From Anopheles merus (lineage: Eukaryota > Arthropoda > Insecta > Diptera > Culicidae): a stretch of DNA of 64,000 nt. The stretch's first letter is position 1; each line of letters starts with the position of its first letter. A program made the position numbers and the translations under genes. The notes below the pieces were generated by a model. It saw only the letters and a program-made list of their open reading frames with translations, was not told where the DNA came from and searched no databases. The DNA is taken from positions 60,308,906 through 60,372,905 of the forward strand of contig NC_054082.1 of the NCBI RefSeq assembly GCF_017562075.2. The letters are read 5' to 3'. Shown here in pieces: positions 21,779-32,910 of the stretch.

Positions 21779-22838
21779 AAAAACAGGATCCTGCAGGTCG
21801 ACGAGGTGAAGGGCAGGAACTTTGGTAGTGACCGATTTTGGAGCAATTGTAGCAACGGATTTCTTCTATGGCGTTCTTGTTCTTGGCCACAGAAACATTA
21901 CGGGGGGACGTCGACGATGAAGCGATGTTCACTCGTTGTACTGAGTTCTGTTGAGGGCGTATCATTTCGTATTTTTTCAGCATTTGTTGAAGTTCTTCGA
22001 CGGATTTGGCTGAATAACGTATAGCAGCGGTGTTTATGGGATCACCAATGCCATCAATTATTATATTGATCAATTCTTCCTCGACGATTTCATCTCCGGC
22101 TATTTGCTTCATTTCTAAAACATATCTTGCTACTGACTCATTGCGGGAAAGCCGACGTGTTCTCAATTGCCAGTACACGTGTTCAATTGACGGAGTTTTA
22201 GCGAAGGTTTTAAGAAGCTCCTGTTTAAGTTCAGCGTATGTTTCCACATGGATTGTTTTTACGAACAATGCTGCAGTACCCGTCAGCAACCGACGAGCAT
22301 TGTAGAATTTAGTGGTTTCATTCATTTTGTACGGAAGAAACGCTCTTTCCAATTCACGTAGCCATTGCTCAATTCGGTCTGAATTGTCACCACTAAATTT
22401 ATCGATGAATTCTTTGAACTTAATTATCATTGGTGATTGTGTAACAGGCTCACTACTGCGTGTTTCTAACTGCTTGATTTTTTCTCGGAGCTCGAGAATT
22501 TCAAGTCGCTTTCGTAGGGAAGCCACTTCATCTTCGGGAGTTACAAATTGTGATTCGTTCTGTGAGTCTTGGTCGATTTCAATATTTGTTGCATTGTCTC
22601 CACCCATTTCGGCAAGTGCACGTTTAACATCAACCTCCGAAAGAGCAGGAGCACTGATGTTTCCAGCATGTTTTCCACGTGTATCGGCCATCGTACTCTT
22701 AACCTCAATCTCTGCCGGGACAGAAGCACCACCAACAACGCTGGTGTATAGCTGGCGAATTTCGCGAATGGTGGCAGCGGGACGTATCGAAATTCCAGCA
22801 TTTTCAAGGGTGCAAATCATTGTATATTTTGTTTCCAT
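21738..22838 (-). CDS. gag: G3 Gag
   Basis: 366 codons from an ATG at 22838, 40 bp inside the 5' LTR border. The N-terminal part is acidic with a leucine-rich coiled coil (EVASLRKRLEILELREKIKQ). The capsid-like domain follows (IIKFKEFIDKFSGDNSDRIE, QWLRELERAFLPYKMNETTK, LIDGIG-type block IIIDGIGDPINT). A CCHC knuckle (CYNCSKIGHYQSSC) sits near the C-terminus. The frame is uninterrupted. A second knuckle is in the next frame. Virus-like-particle structural protein of the element; cellular location would be cytoplasmic. Confidence 0.85.
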   Translation of the reverse strand: METKYTMICTLENAGISIRPAATIREIRQLYTSVVGGASVPAEIEVKSTMADTRGKHAGNISAPALSEVDVKRALAEMGGDNATNIEIDQDSQNESQFVTPEDEVASLRKRLEILELREKIKQLETRSSEPVTQSPMIIKFKEFIDKFSGDNSDRIEQWLRELERAFLPYKMNETTKFYNARRLLTGTAALFVKTIHVETYAELKQELLKTFAKTPSIEHVYWQLRTRRLSRNESVARYVLEMKQIAGDEIVEEELINIIIDGIGDPINTAAIRYSAKSVEELQQMLKKYEMIRPQQNSVQRVNIASSSTSPRNVSVAKNKNAIEEIRCYNCSKIGHYQSSCPSPRRPAGSCFFVPANRSQLSQLP

Positions 22839-22907
22839 TTCTGATCAATTTTTCACGGTTGGATCCCACTTCTGAGATGTAAATCACATAAGTCTTAAAA
22901 ACACGTG

Positions 22908-23149
22908 TGTTGTGACCGCACATATGAAACATAGTAGACGGTGGTGTACGGCACAAACAGAATATGTGTTTTATTCCTATCTTTGGTATGGGTACGATAA
23001 ACACAGGTAATAAATAATATACACAACACAATGCGGGGAGAGGACGACTGGTCCTGCTCGCGCCGCGATCCTCACTGAGGACGTCACAGGATGACAGCCC
23101 TGCTGTCAACAGTGAGCCCTCAGGATGAGGCAGCGGTCTGTCCACAACA
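22908..23149 (-). repeat. TRIM LTR 1
   Basis: 242 bp. Has 'tgaccgcaca' where the other two have 'tgatcacaca', and 'ctatctttgg' where they have 'ctatttttgg', so LTR 1 is the most diverged of the three. Confidence 0.9.
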
Positions 23150-23977
23150 TCTCCCCGTTTTAATTAGGCCGGCACGGCTTAAGCCGACGCAGCGGTTTGA
23201 ATGTAATTAAATCCGGCGTGGCAAGCGTACGGCTTATGGGACGCTATGTAACGGGGGAGAGTGCAAACCGGCCTCCATGCCATACGCTCAAATGGGATGA
23301 GCGTTGCGGGCTGCAACAGGGGGCAGCCGATATGCTGCGCTCGCTCGTTCCGTTGCAACCGCTGTGGTGTTGTTTTCGGTGTTGTTGTTGTTGGTGTTGT
23401 TGTTGGTGCCACTGCAGCTGATGACGCTGCCGCTGTCGTTCGTAGTTGCACCGGACGCCGATGATGCTGCTGAGGCAACTCTGCAGATGCTGCTGCCGTT
23501 GGGGCGTCGATGTGCGGCTGAGAAGGGGGCGGCCGTGGTGCCGCGCGCGCTTGGACCGCTCAGCCGGTACCGCTGCACAGGGGCGACCGTGATGTCGCTG
23601 TCGGTGAACTGCTGTGCAGGGCGCGCAGGATGATGGTGATGGTGACTATGATGATGAGGGTACACAGGGGGCGACCGTGATGCCGCGCACGACGACTGTG
23701 ACCCGGGACACATACGATGTTGCTGCACAGGGGCGACAGGGGTGTCGCCGTTGAGATGCACCTGTGCAGCTAAAGCGCCGGCCATGAAGATACACAGGGG
23801 GCAGCCGATATGCCTCAGCACTGTGCCTGCTCACTAGGCTCGACGATGATGCTGGTGCAGCAAGGGCGGCCGTGATACCGCGCACGACAATACTGCACCA
23901 GTGTGTCCGATGACGCTGCAGCGGGTGGTGGTGATGCCGTGTTTCGTCGGCCCAAGGCGGAACATCCTCGTTGCCAC

Positions 23978-24219
23978 TGTTGTGATCACACATATGAAAC
24001 ATAGTAGACGGTGGTGTACGGCACAAACAGAATATGTGTTTTATTCCTATTTTTGGTATGGGTACGATAAACACAGGTAATAAATAATATACACAACACA
24101 ATGCGGGGAGAGGACGACTGGTCCTGCTCGCGCCGCGATCCTCACTGAGGACGTCACAGGATGACAGCCCTGCTGTCAACAGTGAGCCCTCAGGATGAGG
24201 CAGCGGTCTGTCCACAACA
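23978..24219 (-). repeat. TRIM LTR 2, shared by both units
   Basis: 242 bp, flanked on each side by an internal region. It serves as the right LTR of one unit and the left LTR of the next. Confidence 0.9.
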
Positions 24220-25047
24220 TCTCCCCGTTTTAATTAGGCCGGCACGGCTTAAGCCGACGCAGCGGTTTGAATGTAATTAAATCCGGCGTGGCAAGCGTAC
24301 GGCTTATGGGACGCTATGTAACGGGGGAGAGTGCAAACCGGCCTCCATGCCATACGCTCAAATGGGATGAGCGTTGCGGGCTGCAACAGGGGGCAGCCGA
24401 TATGCTGCGCTCGCTCGTTCCGTTGCAACCGCTGTGGTGTTGTTTTCGGTGTTGTTGTTGTTGGTGTTGTTGTTGGTGCCACTGCAGCTGATGACGCTGC
24501 CGCTGTCGTTCGTAGTTGCACCGGACGCCGATGATGCTGCTGAGGCAACTCTGCAGATGCTGCTGCCGTTGGGGCGTCGATGTGCGGCTGAGAAGGGGGC
24601 GGCCGTGGTGCCGCGCGCGCTTGGACCGCTCAGCCGGTACCGCTGCACAGGGGCGACCGTGATGTCGCTGTCGGTGAACTGCTGTGCAGGGCGCGCAGGA
24701 TGATGGTGATGGTGACTATGATGATGAGGGTACACAGGGGGCGACCGTGATGCCGCGCACGACGACTGTGACCCGGGACACATACGATGTTGCTGCACAG
24801 GGGCGACAGGGGTGTCGCCGTTGAGATGCACCTGTGCAGCTAAAGCGCCGGCCATGAAGATACACAGGGGGCAGCCGATATGCCTCAGCACTGTGCCTGC
24901 TCACTAGGCTCGACGATGATGCTGGTGCAGCAAGGGCGGCCGTGATACCGCGCACGACAATACTGCACCAGTGTGTCCGATGACGCTGCAGCGGGTGGTG
25001 GTGATGCCGTGTTTCGTCGGCCCAAGGCGGAACATCCTCGTTGCCAC

Positions 25048-25289
25048 TGTTGTGATCACACATATGAAACATAGTAGACGGTGGTGTACGGCACAAACAG
25101 AATATGTGTTTTATTCCTATTTTTGGTATGGGTACGATAAACACAGGTAATAAATAATATACACAACACAATGCGGGGAGAGGACGACTGGTCCTGCTCG
25201 CGCCGCGATCCTCACTGAGGACGTCACAGGATGACAGCCCTGCTGTCAACAGTGAGCCCTCAGGATGAGGCAGCGGTCTGTCCACAACA
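25048..25289 (-). repeat. TRIM LTR 3
   Basis: 242 bp, matching LTR 2 over the bases compared. It is followed directly by the ACGTG duplication and the rest of the G3 LTR. Confidence 0.9.
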
Positions 25290-25482
25290 ACGTGTTTTCT
25301 ATCTGAATCTTCAATGTAGATTAGCTTTTTTTATTTTTATTTTTTGACAGTTCATATGACATTTTACGTCAAGGTTGTTAGGGCGAGACGGTAATATCTT
25401 TATACGGTACTTAAACTAAAGGTATGATCTCTGCCAAGGTGGCCATATTATACAGATGGGATTTTGTATATTCTACAAAACT

Positions 25483-25562
25483 TACTATTATTGTTTAACG
25501 AGAGCAATTTGTATTCTCCATTTTTAATCGACACAAGTAGCTTGAGTCGTTTGGCGCTAAGG
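25483..25562 (-). pseudogene. Possible upstream exon of DUF4806-like gene T6
   Basis: On the minus strand a T-rich tract ending AACCTTAG is followed by an open stretch (KRLKLLVSIKNGEYKLLSLN) and then ATA|GTAAGTTTT. If G3 is removed with one AAAC, this donor joins the intron that ends before the exon at 17780. Based on splice signals only; no homologous exon was seen in the other DUF4806 copies. Confidence 0.3.
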
Positions 25563-26310
25563 TTAAACAAAAAAAAAAAAAGATGAAGGTGTGAAAAAAG
25601 TCACATCTTTCATTGCACAGTAAAATACACCTGTCCATGTTGGAAGTATCACGTTTATAAAGCGTTGTGAACTGAAACAGATAATCGGGACACCGTGGCT
25701 CCGGCTGTACACGCAGGAACAGGTTCCCTCACGCTTGTTCCATGCAGGAGTTCTAAACAATTGGAATTGCCTCATCACACAAGCACAAACACAGAAAAAG
25801 TTTTCTAAATAAACCAACACTGGCCTTACAAACAAAAAGAGCGTGTGTGTAGCGGGGATGAGATGAAGAGGAGTGGAAGAAGAAAACACAACCGAACCGA
25901 ACCAAAGAATGGCCGAACTGTGCGAAGGCGAAAAGCGAAGTAAACAAAATGAGCTCGAGAGGAACAACCGGGACAACCTAGGAGAAAGAAGGAAGAGGGT
26001 GAGGGAAAAAAGATCGGTGGAAAGAGGGGGCGAAAAAAGAGTCCGCCAATTTTTTTTGCACTGTGGTAGGCCACTCAGTAATTTTTGGACATTGCATAAC
26101 ACCGTCAATAAAAAATATACACCACTTGAATGACATCTGGCCATATCTGACAAAATCGGTCTAACCCTATCGTTAAAAAGTCGGACTATCGGCAGTCCGA
26201 CGGGAAGACGAAAAGTTTTACCGAAAGATGTCTTTTGGCTGTCATTTGCAGCCTGGGATGAATCTGTTAACGCCAACTGTCAAATCCCATACAAAATCGG
26301 CCCGCTGTAA
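25563..26310. other. No gene recognised
   Basis: A 237-codon open frame on the minus strand is Ser/Phe/Leu rich and comes from a purine-rich plus strand (25870-26040). I see no domain and treat it as chance. Confidence 0.4.
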
Positions 26311-26316
26311 TCCGAT

Positions 26317-26432
26317 ACCCAAATAGCCAGCTCGTACTTTATAGCTGATTTAGGGCTGTTTAACGAAAAATCGTTCCGATATCGTACTTTGTGGCTGATT
26401 AAAAGATAGACGGTACTTTGCGGAACTACCCG
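26317..26432 (+). mobile_element. Fragment of the CCCAAATAGCCA MITE family
   Basis: Matches the first 110 bp of copy A (CCCAAATAGCCAGCTCGTAC onward) and then breaks. The other terminus is absent. It is followed by CCCGAATAGCCACATT, in the same orientation, possibly a second diverged terminus. Confidence 0.7.
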
Positions 26433-26595
26433 AATAGCCACATTACGACCGCAAGGTCGGAAAAAAGTCTTATAATTTTGTTTTATTCTATTATCAGACT
26501 CCACAGTCTTAAAAAGAAATTGGTTTTGATACTTGCTATTTTATATCATGCAGATAGATGAAAACCGACAACAACCGAAAAAATCGAAATGTTTC

Positions 26596-26868
26596 TTTTA
26601 TGGTTTGCAACTTATTACTTATTTATTTTACAAATTAAATATTACATAAAATAGACGCGTTTACAAGACACGCACTGTACAAGATAAAACGGGACGAGCA
26701 CGCGCTACGTCCGTCCGGGTCGGCGGATAAAAGATGAAGAGGCCGATCCCGAGCCCTTCATTCCCGAACTTAGTCGAGCAGCGCCGAGCTTAGCCGAACG
26801 CGTACGTCAAGCCCTTGTCACGTGGCGACAGGGTTGAGTAGCGGTGCTGCGCTCAGTTTTTCCCAACA
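26596..26868 (-). repeat. 3' LTR of G2
   Basis: About 273 bp, from TTTTATGGTTTGCAAC to TTTCCCAACA. The first bases differ from the 5' LTR (TTGTATGG), so the outer edge is uncertain by a few bases. Confidence 0.85.
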
Positions 26869-26878
26869 CCTCCCCCTT

Positions 26879-28147
26879 TTAATTCAGCCGGTACGCGCTG
26901 AACCTACGAGGCAGTCTTCTACTCCTAGAAGAACGTCGTGGTAGTCGTGCCTGCTGGTGGTTGACGTCCTCGACACCCAAGGATGGATGTGCTGCTTCCC
27001 GAAACACAGGGGCTGCCGGAGATGATGCTGAGACATCCAGCTGCGATGGGGACACAGGCGCTGATGGCTCGGACACGGGAGTGGAGCTTTGTTCCGCGGG
27101 CAAACCCCACTCCTCTAACAGGATCTGTAGCGGCAGGTTATCTTCATCCCGCTCTCCTTGTTTCCTAGAGACTGTAGTACGACGACGGAGCTGATTCACG
27201 TGGCGCCTAAGCCTCCGTTGCTCCGTTGTGATGACTTCGTACATTACGGTGCCGATGCTGCGGATGATCTCCCCTGCAATCCAACTCCATGAATTGCCGC
27301 GAAATATGTTGGCGTAAACCAAATCTCCAGGACGCCATTTGGGGAAACCACTATTCACTGAAGACTCCCGTGATGGTGAGGGCCGCAGCAGATGATGAAC
27401 CGTCCGTGTCGCCCGGTTGAACATGACTTCAGCAGGCGTGCGTTGGTCCAACATTGGATTCGGGGTGGAACGGTATGTTTGCAGGAACAGATCCAAAGCC
27501 GCCTCAAGCGATGCCTTCTCGACTCGAATTTTCTTCAAGGCCCGCTTGAAGGTATCCACGAACCGCTCGGCCTGGCCGTTCGATTGGGGATGGAACGGTG
27601 CAGTCGTGATGTGTTCAATGCCGTTAGCGTCGCAGAACTCCTTGAAGACTTCACTGGTAAACTGAGTCCCGTTGTCGCTGACCAGTGTGACTGGTGGTCC
27701 GAATCTGGCAAATATTCCTCTCAAAAGAATAATTGTGGAATGTGAGGTTATACTTGCTGTTTCCGCGATTTCGGGCCACTTCGTGAAGGCGTCAACTGCG
27801 ACCAAGAAGTATGCACCATCGATTGGTCCGGCGTAGTCGATGTGCACTCGCTGCCAGGGAGCTGATGGTTTTGGCCAGGGCGCAGGTGCAGACATACGTG
27901 GAGACTTTGCTGCGGCCTGGCAAGCATCACAAGTAGCGACGCAGCTAGTGATGTCGTCGTCCAATGATGGCCAGTAGACGAAACTGCGCGCTATCGCCTT
28001 CATCCGCTGTATGCCTGGATGTCCCTGATGGAGCTGCTTCAGGCACCTCATCTGCAAAGCCGCGGGGATGACTACCCTCTCCCCGAACAAAATGCAGTTC
28101 CCAACGGTTGTTAAGGCGTCCTTCCGGCTGTAAAAGCGTGCCAGATC
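26879..28147 (-). pseudogene. G2 integrase
   Basis: Runs from the amber codon at 28148-28150 to the stop at 26879, which lies in the polypurine tract region. HHCC zinc-binding (HQGHPGIQRMK, CDACQ), core with RVHIDYAGPIDGAYFLVAVD (first Asp), LVSDNGTQFTSEVF (second Asp) and FHPQSNGQAERFVDTF (Glu), then YANIFRGNSWSW and RHVNQLRRRT, and a Ser/Pro-rich tail. It is open throughout. The only fault is the preceding stop, which would prevent its synthesis as part of Gag-Pol. Confidence 0.9.
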
Positions 28148-28150
28148 CTA

Positions 28151-28810
28151 GCCGAATGTGACGTTCCTTGGCCAACCGTCCGTGCCGTATCGATATACGT
28201 TACGAAGTAAAACATCGTTGCATGTAGCTTTTTCAACTTCTCTCAAACGAATCGGAAAAGTGTGTAGTGATTTTATGGCTACAGAACTTACAGCTTCCTC
28301 AAGCTCGATGCTGGCGATCATATATTCTGGGTCCGGCTTAGCATGCTTGTCAATAAGCCGGGACAGTACGTCTGCGTTGCCAAATTGGTCCGTTGGTATG
28401 TACTCGATGTGGAAATCGTACAGCTGCAATGTTAGTGCGAATCTTTGGAGCCGATTCGCCGTGTAGACAGGGATTCCCTTTTTGGAGCCAAAGATTCGTA
28501 GCAGGGGTCGATGATCGGTTTGAAGCCGGAAATGTCTACCGTACAGCATTTTATGAAAACGCGTCACCGCAAAAATGATAGCCAATCCCTCGCGGTCTAT
28601 TTGGCTATATGCTGCTTCGGCTTTTGTTAATGCACGGGACGCGTGTTGAACCACTTTTGTTGACCCGTCTTTAAATGTGTGACTTATTGTTGCACCCAGT
28701 CCGACGGAGGAGGCATCTGCGGCTACGATGATTTCAGCTCTAGGGTCATAGTGAGTTAAAAGCAGGTCAGATGTTAAAATACGTTTAAATTTGTTGAAGG
28801 CCTCCTCGCA
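28151..28810 (-). pseudogene. G2 RNase H and tether
   Basis: Between the two amber codons. Contains LLLTHYDPRAEIIVAADASS (first RNase H Asp region), VVQHASRALTKAEAAYSQID, FAVTRFHKMLYG, QTDHRPLLRIFGSKKG and GNADVLSRLIDKHAKPDPE. In frame with both RT upstream and integrase downstream if the ambers are ignored. The amber at 28811 sits where G1 has Glu (WTEEC), consistent with GAG to TAG. Confidence 0.9.
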
Positions 28811-31456
28811 CTACTTCGTCCAGAGGAACTGGTTACCGTCCTTTAGTAACTCGTCCAGGGGGTACCTCAAATCCCGCATCCTGGGAACAAATTTGCCATA
28901 ATAATTAATAGCACCCAAAAATGAGCGAACCTCCTGTATGTTTGTTGGTGCTGGTAAATTATTAATCGCATTTATCTTTGGGTTGGGTCTGATTCCATTA
29001 CGATCGATTATATGGCCGAGGTATTCGATTTTCTGCATCCTAAATGCACATGTCTCGGCACGGATAGTGAATCCAAACTCCCTTATGCGTTGAAGCAGAT
29101 TGGCCAAATTTGTATCGTGCTCTATTTCGGTTTTGCCCCCAACGACTACGTCGTCCATGTAACCTGACGTATCGTGCAGACCGGCGAGCATCGTGTCGAT
29201 GATTTGTTGAAAAGCCGCGGGCGCGATTTTTATGCCGGGAGGCAAACGGTTATAATGGTAAAGTCCCCGATGCGTGTTTATCGTCAAGAGAGGTCTGTAA
29301 CACTCCTCGATCTCGACTTGCGAAAAAGCGTCCGACAAATCTATTTTGCTGAAATATTGGCAGTGGGCTAATTTCGCAAAAATATCGTCTGGCAATGGTA
29401 GGGGATACTCATGAGGCTGCAACGCATCGTTTAGCCCGGTCGAATAATCACCACATATTCGAACGTTACCATTGCTCTTACGAACGACAACGATTGGAGC
29501 GGCCCAGTCGGAGTAATCAACCGGCGTTATTATTTTAGCTTTTTCTAGCCGTTCGAGCTCATCGTCGACTACTGCCTGCATTGCATATGCAACTGGCCGT
29601 TTTGGACGGAAAACGGGTCGACTATTTTCTTTAAGCTGCAATCTGATTTGCGCTTTCGTGCAGAGCCCCGTGCCATTAAAAACTTCCGGAAAACTTTTCT
29701 GCAGATTCTCAGGGATATGCGTGTGAGTTGAAATTGTAGCACAAAACGTATTCATAGGAACTGATGCAAGCTCGAAAAGATCCACTAGATCTGCTCCTAA
29801 TAAAAGAAGCTCACCCGGCGCCACGCGAATGATCGCTGGTTTTGTGACATTATTTATTGAAACTGTTGATGAAAATTCCCCCAAAAGCTTCAGTTCTTCG
29901 TTAGAGGCAGTTTTCGCATTTACTGAAGGCTTCACCAATGATGGTTGCCCTAATTTCCTCCATGCTGTTTCGTCTATGACGGTTATGTCAGACGCTGTAT
30001 CCAACTGCAGGAGTATGACCGTTCCATTGATGGATACATTGACAAATTTGCGGTTTGCTTGTACGCTGCACACCCTAACGGTATTAGTAGAAAAAAATTG
30101 ATTTCTTCCCCGGCGAACACTTTTTCGATTGCGACAGCGATTTTCCCGATGACCAGCCTTGTTGCATACTCGACACTTTTGTGTAGCTTGCGGACAATCT
30201 TTTACCCAATGCAGTTCACCGCACAGCCAACAAGGATTGGACGGTTTATCATTTCCTGATCGGCCATCGTGATTTCCCCAGCGCGGGCGTGATCCCTTTG
30301 CGCGAAAATTCGGCTTGTTCTGCCGATCGCCATTTTGTATTGCATACACGTGCTCTCCCTTTTCGCCCACAATCATTGCATTGTCGAGTTTTAAATTTGC
30401 AATACGGTTACACTCCGCCGAAAGCTGCTCGAGTGTTACATCAGCGCGCTCTTCTATGCGAGTGAGCAATTTGAGCCGAAAATCTTTATCCGTTTCCTCC
30501 TTTAACCCACACACAAAAACGAGACACTTAAGCTGCTCTTCGCTCATCCCTTTTAGCTGGAAATCGACACACGCTCGATTGACACGACACGCGTACACCA
30601 GAAAATCTTCGGAACGGGATTTATTGAGCTGCATGCACTTATAACGCTTACTTAATAGCGATTCAGCCTTGCCAAAAATTGATTTCAGCTTCTCGATTGT
30701 GGCTTCTAGCGTAAAATCACGAGGATAACGGGGTAATATAAAATTAACGTACCTTTCGTGCTCCATTGCACCCAGCTTACGCATGAGCAGCCTCACCTTT
30801 GCGGAATCGTCAATCCGTGCAGCATCATTGATGAATAAATCCTCGTACCGTGAGTACCAGGCCTCGAACGTGATTCCGGCTTCGGCCTCGAAGCGGAACT
30901 CGGTGATGTAACTGGCCAATGCATCAAGGATCTGCTCCGGGTTGGGTGGACCCGGCTGGAACTGCTGCTGTGTGTGTGATGCTGTTACCGGTTGTGATAC
31001 CGGCTGCTGCTGCTGCTGCATTAATTTTGTCATCAACTGTTGCTGCATTTGCTGAATTTGCTGTTGCTGTTGCATTTGATGTTGCAAAAGTTGCATTAAT
31101 TGAATCATTGAGGGCTCACCGTTTGCGCATGAATTCGACAGCGATGGCGGGTGCTGGCTTGTGGCTTGCGGGAACGATGGCGCTTGCTGGCTTGTCGCTG
31201 GCTGGAACGATGGCGCTTGCTGGCTTGTCGCTGGCTGGAACGATGACGATTGCTGGCTTGTCGATGGTTGGACTCCCGTGGGCTGATCCATGGCAGGAGC
31301 GTTGGGCAGGAGGGGCTGACCATTTACCGGTTGCAGAAACACCGGTCCCGGAACCTCGAAATGCTGCGAAAGTCTTCGCTGCTCTTCATCCATCTCGATG
31401 TCTTCCGGACTCGTGTCCTTTCGGCGCCGTTTACGCGTTGACGGAATTTTGCACAC
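28811..31456 (-). pseudogene. G2 Gag-protease-RT fusion frame
   Basis: 881 codons in one frame. The first ATG with homology to G1 Gag is near 31394 (MDEEQRRLSQ); the frame extends further upstream without ATG. Gag: Gln-rich region with a threefold repeat (SFQPATSQQAP), capsid-like part (ITEFRFEAEAGITFEAWYSR, LMRKLGAMEHERYVNF), knuckles CWLCGELHWVKDC and CRVCNKAGHRENRC. Protease: LQLDTASDITVIDETAW, where the usual DTG is DTA. RT: ICGDYSTGLNDALQ, FSKIDLSDAFSQVEI, LPPGIKIAPAAFQQ, YMDDVVVGG (catalytic pair intact). The frame ends at amber 28811. DTA rather than DTG also occurs in active retroviral-type proteases, so it need not be a defect. Confidence 0.9.
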
Positions 31457-31655
31457 GTATTACTTTACACTTTTTTCACTACTAAAGTCTTTTTCCTTTT
31501 TACTCGTCGCCACTTGTATGGTTTGCAACTTATTACTTATTTATTTTACAAATTAAATATTACATAAAATGGACGCGTTTACAAGACACGCACTGTACAA
31601 GATAAAACGGGACGAGCACGCGCTACGTCCGTCCGGGTCGGCGGATAAAAGATGA

Positions 31656-32910
31656 CCCAACGGTCACCAGCACTCAGAGATCCGCTGAGATTGAAGCTGC
31701 TTTGAAGCTGAGTTGGCGAAACGTCTCAGCCTCCGAAGTAACCCGAAGCCGAAGCGAACCCGAACGGAGGTCGGTACGAACCTTCGTTTAATTACCCCCT
31801 CTCCCCCTTTTTGCCCCTTTTCTTTCTAAAACGATCCAGTGCACACCATTATACTAAGTTAATTCGATTTATTGAATATCGAATCAACATAGAATACAAA
31901 GAAAACACAATACTTGCTCAATAATCACTGCACTTAATCCTAAATTAACGCACATAATTAAAAAAAAAACACTTTTTACAGTCGCACTGAGCAAAAAATA
32001 ACAAATTCAGCACAGCACTTTCTGCTCCTCATCGCTGTTGCTCCTGGTTTTTTCTCGCTGCACTGTACTCGCTGCTCCAACACTACGGCACAGCCACAGG
32101 TTTTGTTGTCTCCGTTCGCCGTGAAACACACATGAAATGGAAGAAAAATGTTATTAATTAGGAGGGAGGATGTTTGTTGATAATTTTAATCACTTTTACT
32201 TACCTCAAATAAAACAAATCTCCATTTTTCACGGGGTTTATCCGCCGACTACCAAGGGCAGAAACACTACACAAGCACCATCCTCACTGGACTGAACGTA
32301 AAGCCTACTGCGTTAATGTGTGTATGCGCTTCTGCCAAGCCAACCGCGCCGTACTGCGTGTGTAGCCAAGTGCGTGTGTGTGTATATTTGCACCACTGGA
32401 CACAGAACACAAATCTCACCGCACAGCAGAGCGTATGTCGCCAAGTGTGTGCATGTGTGTATTTGCACCACTGAATTCTGAACGTCCACCGCACCGCACC
32501 AAACAGCGTGTATCGCCAAGTGCGTGGCTGTGTGTACTATCACCGTGGACTGCAGAAAACTACCTGCACTAGAACAGAGCGCTGGTGTGGCCAAATGTGT
32601 GCATGTGTGTACTGGCTCCACTGAAAGCCGGTATCGCACCAGATTTCGGGTGTCGCCTTGTGCGCGCGTGTGTGTTATTCTCACAGCACACTCGTTCATA
32701 ATTTTTTTCGTTTTTTCGCTTGAGTCACTCGATTTCGTTCTTCGCTGATTTTGGCAGCGCACGAAGGGGGTTCGGTTTCAACTTCCAACAACAACAACCA
32801 CACGAGGGAGCTCGTGGATACTTACGAAGGGAAAATCACTCAAATTAGAGCGAGAGACAGATAGAAAAAACGAAAGGTCAATATAAAATCTTCGGCTTTT
32901 GACCGTTGGG
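31656..32910. mobile_element. 1255-bp non-autonomous DNA transposon with CCCAACGGTCA termini
   Basis: Terminal inverted repeats CCCAACGGTCA and TGACCGTTGGG interrupt the G2 LTR. GA is present on both sides (31654-31655 and 32911-32912), so the duplication is 2 bp or the exact edge differs by a base. There is no transposase ORF. The interior has a minisatellite (about 32280-32690). The superfamily was not identified. Confidence 0.75.
32280..32690. repeat. Minisatellite with a unit of about 70-80 bp
   Basis: At least five diverged units, each with the core 'ccaagtg(c/t)gtg..tgtgtgtat', 'tgcaccactg' and a 'gtcgccaagtg' border (near 32352, 32432, 32512, 32590, 32650). On the minus strand the units encode repeats of the type HTCTHLATHA, which explains a 149-codon open frame there; I do not call that a gene. 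Confidence 0.75.

Larger units (their letters stand above)
22908..25289 (-). mobile_element. Tandem terminal-repeat retrotransposon in miniature (LTR-int-LTR-int-LTR)
   Basis: Three 242-bp LTRs (22908-23149, 23978-24219, 25048-25289) separated by two 828-bp internal regions, period 1070 bp, target duplication ACGTG. The LTRs begin TGTTGTGA and end GTCCACAACA. On the minus strand the 5' side carries GTGGCAACGAGGATG (primer-site-like) and the 3' side ACGGGGAGA (polypurine tract). No gag or pol motif is present. The long open frames in the internal part are low-complexity (His, Ala, Pro or Val/Leu runs from GTT/GCT repeats) and occur in several frames at once, so I do not call them genes. The two internal copies look identical. 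Confidence 0.9.
17844..25477 (-). mobile_element. mdg3-like Ty3/gypsy retrotransposon (element G3) carrying two insertions
   Basis: 213-bp LTRs (TGTAAATCAC...TTCTACA) at 17844-18056 and at 22878-25477, the latter interrupted by the 2.4-kb insert 22908-25289. AAAC occurs on both sides (17840-17843, 25478-25481) as a 4-bp target duplication. After the 5' LTR the minus strand reads TCAGAAGTGGGATCCAACC, which fits the 3' end of a tRNA-Leu, the primer I recall for the mdg3 lineage. Order gag, protease, RT-RNase H, integrase is canonical. A MITE (about 20776-21070) separates protease and RT, and RT and integrase are offset by one base. It appears to lie in an intron of the DUF4806-like gene T6. Confidence 0.85.
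22878..25477 (-). repeat. 5' LTR of G3, split by a TRIM array
   Basis: LTR bases 22878-22907 and 25295-25477 total 213 bp and match 17844-18056. ACGTG at 22903-22907 is repeated at 25290-25294 as the 5-bp target duplication of the insert. Confidence 0.9.

Noticed and set aside
23179..24891. Many 70-190 codon open frames on both strands in the TRIM interior, some His-, Ala- or Val-rich
   Set aside because: They arise from GTT/GCT-type repeats, occur in several frames at the same place, and contain no retroelement or other motif.
25563..26276. 237-codon Ser/Phe/Leu-rich minus-strand frame that could suggest a membrane protein
   Set aside because: It is the complement of a purine-rich stretch; three other open frames overlap it; no signal peptide or regular membrane-segment pattern.
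32280..32690. Regularly spaced repeats considered as a CRISPR array
   Set aside because: Units are diverged, contiguous and have no spacer-like unique segments; the context is a eukaryotic transposon.
32267..32762. Repeated His/Thr-rich peptide (HTCTHLATHA) that might look like a zinc-binding repeat protein
   Set aside because: Product of the minisatellite; unit lengths vary and other frames are open as well.
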